In this document: positions 18,710-30,696 of the stretch, in pieces
Position numbering within the stretch: position 1 is the first letter of the stretch
How the letters are laid out: each line of letters starts with the position of its first letter
Assembly: GCA_033675265.1 (NCBI GenBank)
Contig: JAUJYZ010000301.1
Location: 186,001 to 250,000 of the forward strand
Length of the DNA: 64,000 nt
Direction of reading: 5' to 3'
Source of the DNA: Actinostola sp. cb2023
Lineage: Eukaryota > Cnidaria > Anthozoa > Actiniaria > Actinostolidae
Notes under the pieces: model-generated
Told to the model about the DNA's origin: nothing
Databases searched by the model: none
What the model saw: only the letters and a program-made list of their open reading frames with translations
Made by a program: the position numbers and the translations under genes

Positions 18710-19424
18710 TGACGTGCAACACGATACGTGGGAACTAGTGAATGTAAATAGTAGAGGGTGTGTCGCAATACATAGAGAGTATTCTCTTCTCAGTAGCTAA
18801 ATATCACACAACGCAGACTTTAGCGTGGTCAAATTTAGGATGTCTTGTTCAACTCCGTGTGTATTTTGTTCGAGAAAATTCGTGTCTAGCAGGGCAGCTA
18901 GAACAACACAGTTTGGATGAGGGCTTTCTCACAACTTCATGTACGAGAAGAGCGATCTAAGAGTGAGGAAGGCCTTTGGTGTTGGACCCGGGAAAGTTGT
19001 GCCATGGAAAAGTATCTACCACTGCAACTAAAGTGAAACACGTCTCGAAATTTGCGAAAACTACGGATTTTCCCTCCCTCTCCAAGAAGAATAAAAACTG
19101 ATTCACATGTTTCAGAAGATCCAATTCCAGAAACAACAGTTTTTGAGTGCCCTGATATCGCTTTGCTCTCAAGCTCTTACTGACCTAGAATCTGCTGACC
19201 TCCACGCATGCTTAGAATGTCACTCTAGAACTACTTCCAGATTTGCTGAAAAAGTCAAATGTTATCTTTTAAGATAATGAAGGTTATGACGATAAGATAA
19301 GTAAACATGTTTTTATGAATATTTCGGTCACAAACTGTGCCCATCTACAGCAAACTGCAAAGCGAAAGTGAGCTAAATTTACATGTACGTGCGAAATAAG
19401 TTAAATAAACAGAGCGGTAGGGAC

Positions 19425-19530
19425 TGTCCTTGTTTTTGTAGTATGGGTAATTAGTGGCCAGAACATGAAAGTTATCTTTAAGAACAGGGGAATGTCCACT
19501 ATCTAAGCTGTGTCTTAGCAATGATGACTT
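19425..19530 (+). repeat. Left inverted flank of the Penelope-like element
   Basis: The stretch from GTAGTATGGGTAATTAGTGG to about GCTGTGTCTTAGCAATGATG is repeated in reverse complement at 21,085-21,188. The pair encloses the coding part of the element. Confidence 0.75.
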
Positions 19531-21100
19531 TTTGTCCCTTTAACTGTGGTCTTTAACACGCTCTTGAAGCCTCCTAGCGGTTTCGCCGCTATATACTTCA
19601 GGGCACTGTGTGCATTCAGTTTTATAGACTAGATTATGTTTGTGTTCTAAAATAGTCTGGTCCTTGGTTTGGAAATGGGAAGCCAACTTACGCGATTGAA
19701 ATACAATCCTTGGATTGACATCGGAAGGGAGAGATTTTCGAACCGTCCGTTTAAGTGTTTTCACTAGGTTTACTCCCTTAACCCCTTTGTATGGCAGAAT
19801 TATCGAGACGTGACTAGTTGGCTGTGTCTGCTATTCTTGATGAGGCTGATGGTTTGGCTGTATACGATGTTTGCGTTTAACCTCTTCTATGATATTACTG
19901 ATCACCCAGTGTGGGAAACCATTGATATCATGAAAAGGTGATTTAGGTGTAGTTGCAGTAATGTGTCATTCGAGCAGATCGAATATGCTCTCCTAACTAG
20001 CCCTCTTAGTGTCCCTCTTTTCCATGTGTCGGGTGCCTGTGTTGTCCAGTGATTGTAGATATCAGTGTGAGGTTTCTTCCTGTAGACTGTTGTTTCGAAC
20101 TTATCTTGAATCCAGGTTATTTTTGTATCAAGGAATGTTATTGTGTTGTCACGTGAATTGTATCCTTTGATCAAAGTTATTAAGTTTATCAAGGACATGA
20201 TCGATGGTATCATTCCTGACATATGCGTGTGTATCGTCAACATATATTTTCCAATCCTTTAAATCAGAGATAAGATTTGGCACTATATGTCGCTCGAGTT
20301 CGACCATGAATACATTTGCCAAAACTGGTCCTAAGGGGGAACCCATTGTTACTCCATCTTGTTGTATATAAATCTGTCCATTAAAGCTAAAGTGAACATT
20401 CTTTGTGCATAGAATAAGCAACTTCTTAAACACGAAACCGCGCTATAAAAGGGACTGGACCGCCTTCATTTCACACCTTTCCAGCTCAGTTGGTGGAGTA
20501 ACATCTTCGTATTCATGTCGTATTGAACGACTCAAAGTTCATAATTATTATTCAACTGGACTTCGATAAAACTGAGCTAAATATCAATATTTTCAAAACT
20601 GATCATTCAAAACTAATTACAAGATTTTGAAATGAGTTCTTGATGTTATTAAAAGAACGAAGAAAGTCAACAATTTGAAATTCAATTTTTTGAATTTAAA
20701 TTTCGCGCCCATTGTTACGATGCAGAGCTCTTGACAGTACGATGGATGACTGACAACTGAAGGTGTTATCTGCCTGGCACAGGCCCTTTTATAGCGCGGT
20801 TTCGTGTTTAAGTTCCGGTTGTGTGAACTGAGTTGTTATCTCTTTATCTATCTATATTCTCCGTAGGATGATATCGATTGTCCTGTCCAGGGGAACGTTT
20901 GTAAAAAGAGATACGACATCAAAACTGACCATAGTAAAACCTGACGGCAATACTTCAGCATGCAGTCTCTTAATGAAATCATCTGTGCTCTCGACTGTAT
21001 ACTCGGATTTCGCGAGTGGAGATAGGAGTTGTTCAAGATATTTTGCTGTCTGGTTTGAGGACAGGTTACGAAGCACACTTTGGTACTTTTCAAGTCATCA
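19530..21100 (-). mobile_element. Penelope-like retroelement (RT + GIY-YIG), decayed
   Basis: Reading on the minus strand from 21,093: reverse transcriptase segments VSFDVVSLFTNVPL (~20,900), then after an inserted MITE DGVTMGSPLGPVLANVF and KIYVDDTHAY (the YVDD catalytic box, ~20,230-20,350), then the thumb region to 19,902. At 19,540-19,764 follows a GIY-YIG endonuclease domain: NLVYKTECTQC, YSGETARRLQERV. The order RT then GIY-YIG defines Penelope-like elements. Several frame changes and a stop before the MITE show it is dead. Inverted flanks at 19,425 and 21,085 match the inverted or nested repeats known at Penelope ends. Confidence 0.85.
20430..20807. mobile_element. 378-bp MITE with TTAA target duplication, inside the Penelope RT
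   Basis: The terminal inverted repeats ACACGAAACCGCGCTATAAA are perfect and lie directly inside TTAA at 20,426-20,429 and 20,808-20,811. Removing the element and one TTAA leaves the flanking reverse transcriptase frame continuous, so the boundaries are confirmed by the interrupted gene. TTAA targets point to piggyBac or Kolobok transposases. Confidence 0.9.
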
Positions 21101-21188
21101 TTGCTGAGACACAGCTTAGATAGTGGACACTCCCCTGTTCTTAAAGATAACTTTCATGTTCTGGCCACTAATTACCCATACTACAAAA
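21085..21188 (-). repeat. Right inverted flank of the Penelope-like element
   Basis: Reverse complement of 19,425-19,530. Beyond it, 21,250-21,320 continues with sequence that also occurs inverted at 19,410-19,435 and 22,830-22,900. Confidence 0.75.
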
Positions 21189-21835
21189 AACGCAAGATCT
21201 CTGAGGCATTGTATATAAAAGATATTTAGCCAAGCCTCAATGAACAACGACAGTCCCTACCGCTCTGTTTATTTAACTAACATGACGAGCTTTAGCCTAT
21301 TAAAAAATGCGGGGTCCCCGCTGCTATCCAACATTGAATGTTGGAAATGTGAACCCTTTCTGTGGTTAGAGCAAGATGTAGGTGTGCTAATCCTTCGCAC
21401 TTTGCTTTACTAGAAAGGTTTGAAGCCGTTCATCATCAATCATCGTTGTTATATTTTCGTTCAAGCATTCTAAAAGCTTGGAATAAATTACGCGTTTGTT
21501 TACGTTTCAAACGCTACCTTGTGACTTCCTCTTCTACTATTCTGGCCAAAATTAAATGTCTTTAATAGATCTTTGCTGAGTGGCTTTCCTACAAAATAAC
21601 GTCTGGCAATTGCAAATATATTTGAGCGATGAAAAATTTCAAGTTAAAATACGAAAACATACTTTCACATAACGTGATTGGTTTTCCGACACAAATGTTG
21701 AGATTTCATTTTCAAAGTCACAGTTTGGCGGTGGACAAAATTTAGGTCACGTTTTTTATTTCAAACGCAAATGGTAAGCATATAAACCTTCATATCTTAT
21801 ATATCTTGGCGTGATGTCACAAAATATATCTATTT

Positions 21836-22108
21836 TTGGATCCCGTCCCAGTCCGGTCAGTGTTTTCAGGCAACGAGTCACCCCAGAAAACAACAGACAC
21901 GAACAGGCAGGTAATTTGATGAAAATAATATGATATAATTATTTGAATCAGTCAAAAATGATAGAGTATATCTAATGTTTTGGATCCCGCCCCAGTCCGG
22001 TCAGTGTTTTCAGGCAACGAGTCACCCCAGAAAACAACAGACACGAACAGGCAGATCAATTTGATGAAAATATTATGAAATACTTATCACTTATTTGAAT
22101 CAGTCAAG
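21836..22108. repeat. Tandem duplication, ~145 bp x 2
   Basis: Two copies containing CCCAGTCCGGTCAGTGTTTT, GAGTCACCCCAGAAAACAAC and CGAACAGGCAG, starting near 21,836 and 21,981. The first ~80 bases of each copy are almost identical. Confidence 0.8.
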
Positions 22109-22109
22109 A

Positions 22110-23160
22110 TTCATTTGTCAAGATATAAAAACATTGAATCGCGCGAAGGAATCAAAACATCAATAAAAGGCCGGATTATTTTAAAATGATTATAAAACTT
22201 GTAGAGTTCCGGTTTTAGTTTTTGTGAGACGTTAATCCTTTTTTACGCTAACAGTGTTGACATATATCACCCACGTATAGTGATTTGTAATTTGTATCTA
22301 CTGAAACTAGTAACCTATCAATCATTGATTTATGCAAATCTTGAAAATAAACATCAATAGAATTCTAAACTTACCCTACTTCTTCCAATATTGAGATAAA
22401 TCTGCGCCGAGAAGACGAGACATGCTTTGCTGGGAGTCTTTTCCGCGGATATCAGGTCCAATGCGACAAGCAACTCCTCGTTTGACTTTGCAGACTTGAT
22501 TCGGGAAAATGGAAAATATTAGACGTCGAGGGTTTCTCCATCTCGTGTCCATGGCATAGGTCTACATGATGGCCAGCGACGTTTTGTAATGCCCGCCAAA
22601 ATTGTCGTGGATTTCGTCATCCTATATTGAATTTCGACTTCAAATCACGTATTAACTATTATGAGTACTCTCCTATTTCACGGCTTTGATAAACAAGCAG
22701 ATGATGCATGTTTTTCGATAAGGCAAATCCAATTCACATGTTCACACTCACTGTACCACGAGTCGCACAAACAAACCACAAGCGGAAATGATCAGGGATT
22801 ATCACCACAGTAACCCATATTTTCTTGGGATCCCCGGGGCGCATTTTTTAGTAGGCGAAAGCTCGTCATGTCACACGTACATGTAAATTTAGCTCACTTT
22901 CACTTTGCAGTTTGCTGTAGATGTATAAGCTTCATTAACAAACTGTATGCCCAGAAATACACCATTATCTTATAAGAAAATACGAAGTAGGAGAGAAAAC
23001 GGGAAGGAAGGCAGATCGTCAACAAGTCGTACAAGATATACGAACTGCTAGAGATGAACTTGGGAACTATGTATTCTCGCAGCCGGATAGTGACTGGTGA
23101 CGTACATCAATCGTCGAACTAAGACATGAGGCAAATCACTTATTTTATCTAGATATAAAT
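22110..23160. other. Non-coding; includes a third copy of the Penelope flank
   Basis: No gene recognised. Bases 22,830-22,930 match, in reverse complement, sequence at 21,280-21,320 and 19,345-19,385 (AAAGTGAGCTAAATTTACAT, CATGACGAGCTTT). Confidence 0.5.
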
Positions 23161-23161
23161 T

Positions 23162-23365
23162 TCTTTCAGTGATTGTTTCTTTCGAATGTTTCCAGCATGT
23201 TTTCAAGTTACTTCGATACAGTATATCCATGCCTGTTTTACAAGAAATATGTGTCATCATGCATGTAATCACTGGTTAGTGTACGATGGCAAAAGTAAGT
23301 TCATCATTCCACTATATATTTGCCCGAACAAAGGACATACAAATAATTCAATGTAACGATCTTCA
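23162..23365 (-). repeat. Right arm of the ~6.1-kb inverted-repeat pair
   Basis: Reverse complement of 17,257-17,455. Together the arms bound a region with the kinase pseudogene and the Penelope-like element. Confidence 0.8.
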
Positions 23366-23369
23366 TAGC

Positions 23370-24720
23370 TCTAGACCTAGATCCCTCTTCTTTTTAGGGT
23401 GTCTTTCTGCGCATTCAGTTGTCTTATCAATGCTTTAATTTCATTCCTAAATAAACAACATATAAATTGCCATAATTCATGATCTGTAAATATATACCGT
23501 AAATCCTCGAATATTAAGGAGCCCCCATCGAATAAGCCTCCCCTCCTCCTACAGTTCTTCAAGTCTTTAGTACGGAGCAATCCTGCAATGATTCCCAACG
23601 CGGTAGAGACGTTAACTTCGTGTTTTGTTCTACCGCCACCAAAGTATTTTGAGGTGCTGTTGCAGCCATCTTTTCCAGTTACGGTGTCGAAGTTTACTTG
23701 TTTGATCTCCTCTGGAAATCGAGCAGCAAACGACAAATTTGCAAAACATTTAGTAGGTCCATTGGTCAATGCATAGTAATTCTTCCTAGGATCAAGTGAG
23801 AGGGAAAATACACAGCGAAATTACATCTCTCTTTAAGCGCTCATCGTCATGTCACGACTTGACCTTTGAATCACGTGCTTCTTTCCTTGTAAGTAATTGT
23901 ATATCTTATTGGGTTGGGTTTATTATTAACTACCCACTAGATCTGACGATTCATGATGACAGGATACGAAACAGGGTACAATATAATGTTTATATACTAG
24001 TATAATGTTTATCTGGAGATGTTACCCACTTAGCCAATAACACATATGAACAATAGCGCCGGATGGATCATGCTGCCGGACTCACTTTCAAAGTGAGTTG
24101 TTTGATTTGTTTTCGAGGCTTAGCTTTTCGTGTTGTGCGCCAAAATTATATTGATGTTGATCTGCAGCGATTCCATGTAAAACGATAGACGTTGTGGTGA
24201 AACAATTGTGCATCAGAAGGCGAAGGTCCTGGTCTGGACATATTTTGACTTTTGATTTCTATTATATGCATGTACTTGATTAATTATTTTTACTTTTTAC
24301 TTTATTCTTACTGAAGACGCTGTAGACGTAGACGATTGTAGCAATATATTATAATGTTCTGGTCTCCGCTAGACAATACTGAAACAGCTTTGGCTGTTGG
24401 AGTGTTGGTGTCAAAGGTCGATGATTTTCATTGGTTGGTCAGTCTAATCTCAATATTTTTGTGTACTTAGAACAGTTCAAGAACAGTGCAGAGTAGATTT
24501 AAAGTTTTGTTAAAATGGCAGATTTCAAGAACGCTAGCAGTGGCGAGCTTGATCGGTCACACTGGACATCGTGCTTGGAATGTGCTATGTAAACAAAATA
24601 ACCCTTTCAAGCTAACCTTCAAGTTCAAGTGTGACCAGGGCATTATTTGCCAAGATCCATATCTTTAATCTCTTTAGCTCTTTCATGTAGAGGAATATAA
24701 ATGATTACTTTCCTACTTTC
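23370..24720. other. No gene recognised
   Basis: Open frames at 23,377-23,769 and 24,486-24,668 lack family features. The stretch at 23,505-23,560 (ACCGTAAATCCTCGAATATT) resembles 53,930-53,990 and may be a short dispersed repeat. Confidence 0.4.
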
Positions 24721-24723
24721 CTA

Positions 24724-25023
24724 CTAAGCGAGCAAACTGGATAAGTCTTGAGCTAAATCAATTGCTTTATCTTCAGACTCTACATAGAAATGTTTTTCAA
24801 CAGTTTTAACGACTTGAACATCAAATTTATCTGCATTGACTGTGGCTGTATGAAGCAAAGCGTAATTGGCACAACTTGCACTCCAAATTCCTCCAAATGG
24901 ATGGTCTGGCATTTGATAATCAATAGGCTCTTGACTTGGATCGTTGTTAGGAAAGCATAGGAAACGTAATGCATCAACATCATCAGGATTAATTCTAACC
25001 TTGGTAATATATGGACTCGACAT
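24724..25023 (-). pseudogene. BEL/Pao retrotransposon RT fragment
   Basis: A 99-codon fragment with the characteristic BEL/Pao reverse transcriptase order: NPDDVDALRFLCFPNNDPSQ, then HPFGGIWSASCANYALLHTA and KHFYVESEDKAIDLAQDLSS. The catalytic YVDD box would lie in the last segment and here reads YVES, so the fragment is inactive as well as truncated. It ends a few bases before the TTAA of the 5-kb foldback element, which may have removed the upstream part. Confidence 0.75.
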
Positions 25024-26379
25024 TCGACATTAAGTGTCATTGTCTGAGAAAACCGGGCAGAGTTGAAAGATGGGGGTCGGCCGATTCCTTTCAAATTGCT
25101 ATCATTTATTACCTATAGGAATAGATTAAGAATGGTCGTATTTAAAGTTTGGTTCAGGCTTTTGCTCGAAAGTTGACCACCCCCCCTTGTTTTGCATCAA
25201 AATCGCCCTGAAAGACGCTAAAATTTCGGGTCACTTTGGCGCTTTGTAAAACTCATATTACATGATTTTCTATGATACATTTAGTTTGGTTGTGATATCT
25301 AGCCTATGTAGAGCTGGGTTACATGCAATAATGGCAAATTTTCGAAAAACATCTTATTTTCACTTCGAATTAAAAGTCAGTTGTCGACGGCCTTCGGCGG
25401 TCGACTAAATTTAAGCCATTTTATGGAGGTCCGTTCTTAAAAGTGCGGCAGTTTATTTTCTTAATTTAGCCATTTTTAACAAGTTTATTCTTTCCTTTCT
25501 TGATTTCCAAAAACTCTTACTCGGATATTTTCAACGACTTCGCGTGAGCAGCCTCCGACTCTTCAAGGTAGTCGGCTCTTTTCCCGTCAAATTTTGTTTG
25601 TTTATCGGACTTGGTTCTTCGAATACTGTCTTTTTAACCGCAAGCCACTCTTTAGTGCTTTAAAAGACCTTAAAATCTTACAAGAACATGATAAAAGGTA
25701 AATAGCTTCGTTTCACACATACTAATTAAGTCAATAAACACTCAGTCAGTCAATTTCAGCAGATTGTGTGACAGAAGTGTTTGATCGCGATTTTGCCGGG
25801 AAAACAAGGGTTTCAAGCTCTCTCTATGTACAACATATTACAATCCAATCAAAAGAAATATATGTAATGCCTAGATGGATTTATTCAGTAAATATACCAT
25901 TATTAAACATTTGAGAGTTCGTCCGCAAATCATCATTTAGAATCTGTATGTCAACAGCGACACTAAATGAATACTAATTACTTCATTGAACATGGTCATG
26001 CAATGACTTTGCAACAATATCGATATTTCTTACAACATTGCCGTGAAATAATCTGCTTCATTATCATTAAAATGGAATCAAAATTTTGTATTTGATTTAT
26101 CACAGAGTAATTCAGGACAATTAATTGTTATTAGTGTTTTAATTTCAAGATTACACAGTCGTACAAATGAACGTTACTGAGTGGTTACCTGAAATAAATA
26201 ATTGTTACAATTGTCTCGTGTGTATGAGAAACTCATGTGTTTCACTATGGATATATCGATCATTTGTTCGTTTTCATCTGAAAGTTCACGGTGCAGTTCT
26301 GTTAGTAGGGTCTGGGCTATACGGGGGCGTGCCGCTGGACAGGGTATCGGTTTTTGACTGGGTATATAATGTTATGTGA

Positions 26380-26568
26380 TTCTGTCCTAAACAGGGTATG
26401 GTAATGCAAGATTGTCGTCGGTGATGAATTTTTGTGTACTGTATCAGTAGAACTGCCAGACAGAAGACAGTATTTTGTCCTTTGTCCTAAATAGGGTCAT
26501 AAAATAGAGGGTGTTGTCCTAGACAGGGTGGATATTTTAGTATATATATTTTGTCCTAAACAGGACCA
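26380..26568 (+). repeat. GTCCTAAACAGG-type motif cluster at the inner end of the foldback arm
   Basis: At least four copies of TGTCCTA-A/G-A-A/C-AGGG occur within 190 bases of the arm end (mirrored at 28,479-28,670). The core CCTAAACAGG is close to an inverted repeat. Confidence 0.6.
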
Positions 26569-27296
26569 TTACTTCATTGAACATGGTCACGCATCACTAA
26601 TTTAAATTTGGCTGTATTCACCGTTAAAGTAGCATTGGATTGCTGATACAATAGTATTGTAATATCTTGTAATCCAGTGAGTTAAAAATGATTTGATACA
26701 ACAAATCAACAAACTAGTGTGTTCAGTTACAGACATAACTGGACTATAATAGTGAACTCTCACCAGCCAATCTCTCTACTGTCCAGTCGATGTCCAGTCT
26801 CATATTGCGTCAGTCCACGCACTGAGCCGGCCCCGTCCACACTAATCCGTTTTCGTTTGAAAACGCATACTTTTTTATCCGTTTTTAGCGATCGTCCACT
26901 AATAATAATAATATGTCGGTTCTTATATAGCGCATTCCACTGACAAACAATCAAATGAAAACATAGATGAAAACGGAGGTTTTCGAAAACGCTTTCAAAA
27001 GTGGAGACGTTTGAAAACGCCGCATGCAGGTCTCAGATCCAGGAAAAGATGTGACCGTTTCCCGAACCGGCAGTTTTTGTATATGTACCTTTTTATGAAT
27101 AAATTAAACATTCAAGAGAGCTATATATATATTACTCTTACTTTGAAAAAAATTTACCGTTCTCCGGAAAACGGCGTAAACCGGTCTGGATCTGCGCCTG
27201 GATCTATATTTGGTGCAAAAACGGAGCTTTTCAGAAACGCTTACGTCACAACTGGTTATGCAAGCCGCAGTTACCCGCAGGAAAAGAAGGGTATCT

Positions 27297-27384
27297 CCAC
27301 AGGGTCCCCTAATTCATCAATAATTTCACAAAAATGCTATTAGCATTTTTGTGAAATTATTGATCAATTACGGGGCCCTGTGGT
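27297..27384. repeat. Near-perfect 88-bp hairpin
   Basis: Two arms of about 43 bases (CCACAGGGTCCCCTAATT outward; CACAAAAATGCTA at the tip) meet at TTAGCATTTTTGTG with no spacer. It is the size and shape of a small palindromic MITE. Confidence 0.75.
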
Positions 27385-27399
27385 ATCTGGCGCTATTGG

Positions 27400-27482
27400 A
27401 GCGTGCGTTGGGGGAGGAAAGGGGTGGGGGAGGAAAGGGGAGGGGGAGGGGAAGGAGGAACGGTGGGCGGGGAAGGGGGAGG
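27400..27482. repeat. Purine-rich GGGGAGG tract
   Basis: Nearly all G and A on the plus strand. A similar tract lies at 27,780-27,890. They flank the SINE and are low-complexity DNA. Confidence 0.7.
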
Positions 27483-27504
27483 AGGGTGTTTGGATAAAAC
27501 TTCA

Positions 27505-27785
27505 ATCGATCTAGCATTACTGCTAATTTGGGACACGACTCTCAACACTCATTTCTTACTACATTCTCTATTATGTACTATACACCCAACGCTCATCTCA
27601 CAAGTTCGTTTTTAATGAGGGAGGAAAACCGGAGTACCAGAAGAAAAACCCTCGAAACAAGGGAGAGAACGAACTGACAAACTCAACTCACATGAAGTGC
27701 CCGATTCGTGAATTGAACCAGGCACCACAGCGTTTCATGAGAGGCGAATGCTCTCACCACTCGGCCACCATTGCTCCCTAGAGGG
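27505..27785 (-). mobile_element. tRNA-headed SINE
   Basis: On the minus strand the sequence opens with a tRNA-Ser/Leu-like head: A-box TGGCCGAGTGGTGAGAGCAT and B-box-like GGTTCAATTCA about 50 bases later. It continues into a body that includes GTTTTTCTTCTGGTACTCCG and TTTTCCTCCCTC. The same body occurs on the plus strand at 50,698-50,890, so it is a dispersed SINE family. Confidence 0.7.
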
Positions 27786-28230
27786 GGGATGGGGAAAGGA
27801 GGAGGGGGAACGGGGGAAGGTGGAAGGGGAAGCGGGACGGGGGAGGGGGTAGGGAGGAGGGAGATGGGGTAGGGAGCAGGCGGGAGACGTGCACGAGGAG
27901 TTTGAGAGGTGCACTACAGTCAAAGCCAGGCTATAGAAACTGCTATAAACTGCAGATGGTTTAACGCCTGTTCTTGACAATAACGGAAGCGCATAAATTA
28001 AAAATAAGGTACAGTACCAAAATCAACAAATTACGGCGTCGAAACCACCCCTCCCCTCCCCTCCACATTCTCCCATCCAGATAACCAAAACAGAAAATGA
28101 GAAAAGATAGCCGGAATAAAAATCATAATCGTTAACTGTTTATACCACATACAAGCAATTCATGTTTTAGAGTAATGTTCAGTGTTTTGTACATTTGAAA
28201 ATCAAAGGAATATATAAGTGTTCTTTAACG

Positions 28231-28335
28231 ATAATAGTTTTTTCAGTTTTCACGCGTAATGAAATAATGGTTCAAATGACGTTTCGGCTGCACTGGTGGC
28301 AGCCTTCACGTGAAAACCGTGAAAACTATTATCGG
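28231..28335. mobile_element. Hairpin MITE, GTTTTCACGCGTAATG family
   Basis: AGTTTTTTCAGTTTTCACG pairs with CGTGAAAACCGTGAAAACT. The internal GACGTTTCGGCTGCACTGGT is also present in the hairpin at 42,067-42,176 (other strand). Confidence 0.6.
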
Positions 28336-30024
28336 TATGTCTAACTCACGCGAAACTGGCCTAAACGTACCCATTTGTTTTTTTTTCTTAGAAAACTAAG
28401 CTAATTAATGACTAGTAGATTAAAAAACTCACTTGACCCATGTTTGGGTATAGGGGTGCCGCTGAGGGTTTGAAACCCTGGTCCTGTTTAGGACAAAATA
28501 TATATACTAAAATATCCACCCTGTCTAGGACAACACCCTCTATTTTATGACCCTATTTAGGACAAAGGACAAAATACTGTCATCTGTCTGGCAGTTCTAC
28601 TGATACAGTACACAAAAATTCATCACCGACGACAATCTTGCATTACCATACCCTGTTTAGGACAGAATCACATAACATTATATACCCAGTCAAAAACCGA
28701 TACCCTGTCCAGCGGCACGCCCCCGTATAGCCCAGACCCTACTAACAGAACTGCACCGTGAACTTTCAGATGAAAACGAACAAATGATCGATATATCCAT
28801 AGTGAAACACATGAGTTTCTCATACACACGAGACAATTGTAACAATTATTTATTTCAGGTAACCACTCAGTAACGTTCATTTGTACGACTGTGTAATCTT
28901 GAAATTAAAACACTAATAACAATTAATTGTCCTGAATTACTCTGTGATAAATCAAATACAAAATTTTGATTCCATTTTAATGATAATGAAGCAGATTATT
29001 TCACGGCAATGTTGTAAGAAATATCGATATTGTTGCAAAGTCATTGCATGAACATGTTCAATGAAGTAATTAGTATTCATTCAGTACGTGTTGCTGTTGA
29101 CATACAGATTCTAAATGATGATTTGCGGACGAACTCTCAAATGTTTAATAATGGTATATTTACTGAATAAATCCATCTAGGCATTACATATATTTCTTTT
29201 GATTGGATTGTAATATGTTGTACATAGAGAGAGCTTGAAACCCTTGTTTTCCCGGCAAAATCGCGATCAAACACTTCTGTCACACAATCTGCTGAAATTG
29301 ACTGACTGAGTGTTTATTGACTTAATTAGTATGTGTGAAACGAAGCTATTTACCTTTTATCATGTTCTTGTAAGATTTTAAGGTCTTTTAAAGCACTAAA
29401 GAGTGGCTTGCGGTTAAAAAGACAGTATTCGAAGAACCAAGTCCGATAAACAAACAAAATTTGACGGGAAAAGAGCCGACTACCTTGAAGAGTCGGAGGC
29501 TGCTCACGCGAAGTCGTTGAAAATATCCGAGTAAGAGTTTTTGGAAATCAAGAAAGGAAAGAATAAACTTGTTAAAAATGGCTAAATTAAGAAAATAAAC
29601 TGCCGCACTTTTAAGAACGGACCTCCATAAAATGGCTTAAATTTAGTCGACCGCCGAAGGCCGTCGACAACTGACTTTTAACTTGAAGTGAAAATAAGAT
29701 GTTTTTCGAAAATTTGCCATTATTGCATGTAACCCAGCTCTACATAGGCTAGATATCACAACCAAACTAAATGTATCATAGAAAATCATGTAATATGAGT
29801 TTTACAGAGCGCCAAAGTGACCCGAAATTTTAGCGTCTTTCAGGGCGATTTTGATGCAAAACAAGGGGGGGGGGTGGTCAACTTTCGAGCAAAAGCCTGA
29901 ACCAAACTTTAAATACGACCATTCTTAATCTATTCCTATAGGTAATAAATGATAGCAATTTGAAAGGAATCGGCCGACCCCCATCTTTCAACTCTGCCCG
30001 GTTTTCTCAGACAATGACACTTAA

Positions 30025-30690
30025 AGGGGCCGACCCACCCAAACTGCTTTGCGCGCTTCTGTTATTGTTTACATATGGGAATCACGGGTCAAGGCAAGCT
30101 GATATCTGTACGGAGTGAGAGTTCTTTCAAAGAGTAGATGGACCACCAATTTATTTTCGAAGTAATATTAAAATTACATTTGGTAAGACTTAGATATCAC
30201 ACTTGTTATCTTTTTGAACCCGCATAACGCTGTACCGCTAAAGCAGTAAACTACCAGAATATGTGTATGTTGTACTTCGATAATTCAGCAAAATAATGTT
30301 ACAAAGTCTAAGTAATTGTACTCCAATCTACTGTCATCTTTATAAATTACCTTGTCTCTTCGGTTTAAGCTGATATAACTCCCACTGAATATTATCGTAA
30401 AAGCACCGACCTTGGGAAGTACGCTCATAGACTTTCTTGCATAACGCGCCCAAACACGTAGTGATTGTAATTGTTTTATTACAAATTTCCTTCCTTGTGT
30501 TTACAATTTTGTCAAGTTCTAAAGCTATTTACAATATTATCAATATTAGATTTGCAGTTTATACTAAGTATTTATTTGAAAGCGCGACATATTCGCCTTT
30601 ACCAAGTCGCTTGTTTTAGGCACTTATGTCATGGCTATGGTTGGACTGAGGTTCTGCGGATTGGATGGCGAGACAAAAATATGTCTTGTC
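30025..30690. other. No gene recognised
   Basis: AT-rich sequence. Only short frames near 30,437-30,710 are open, with no recognisable protein. Confidence 0.4.
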
Positions 30691-30696
30691 ACTGCA

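Larger units (their letters stand above)
25034..30020. mobile_element. 5-kb foldback element with 1.5-kb inverted arms and TTAA target
   Basis: Arms at 25,034-26,568 and 28,479-30,020 are near-identical reverse complements. Outer termini start GTGTCATTGTCTGAG and abut TTAA on both sides (25,030-25,033 and 30,021-30,024). The 1.9-kb centre holds a SINE, purine-rich tracts and hairpins and no transposase. A Gly- and Cys-containing 70-codon frame occurs in both arms but resembles no family. It is a non-autonomous element probably moved by a TTAA-specific transposase. Confidence 0.88.

Noticed and set aside
23377..23769. 130-codon frame with Cys/Arg-rich middle
   Set aside because: It contains dispersed-repeat sequence (CCTCCCCTCCTCC) and no recognisable domain.
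26167..28880. Two identical 70-codon proteins with Cys and Trp
   Set aside because: They are mirror copies in the foldback arms. No homology is recognised, and a single ATG-started frame in a repeat is weak evidence.
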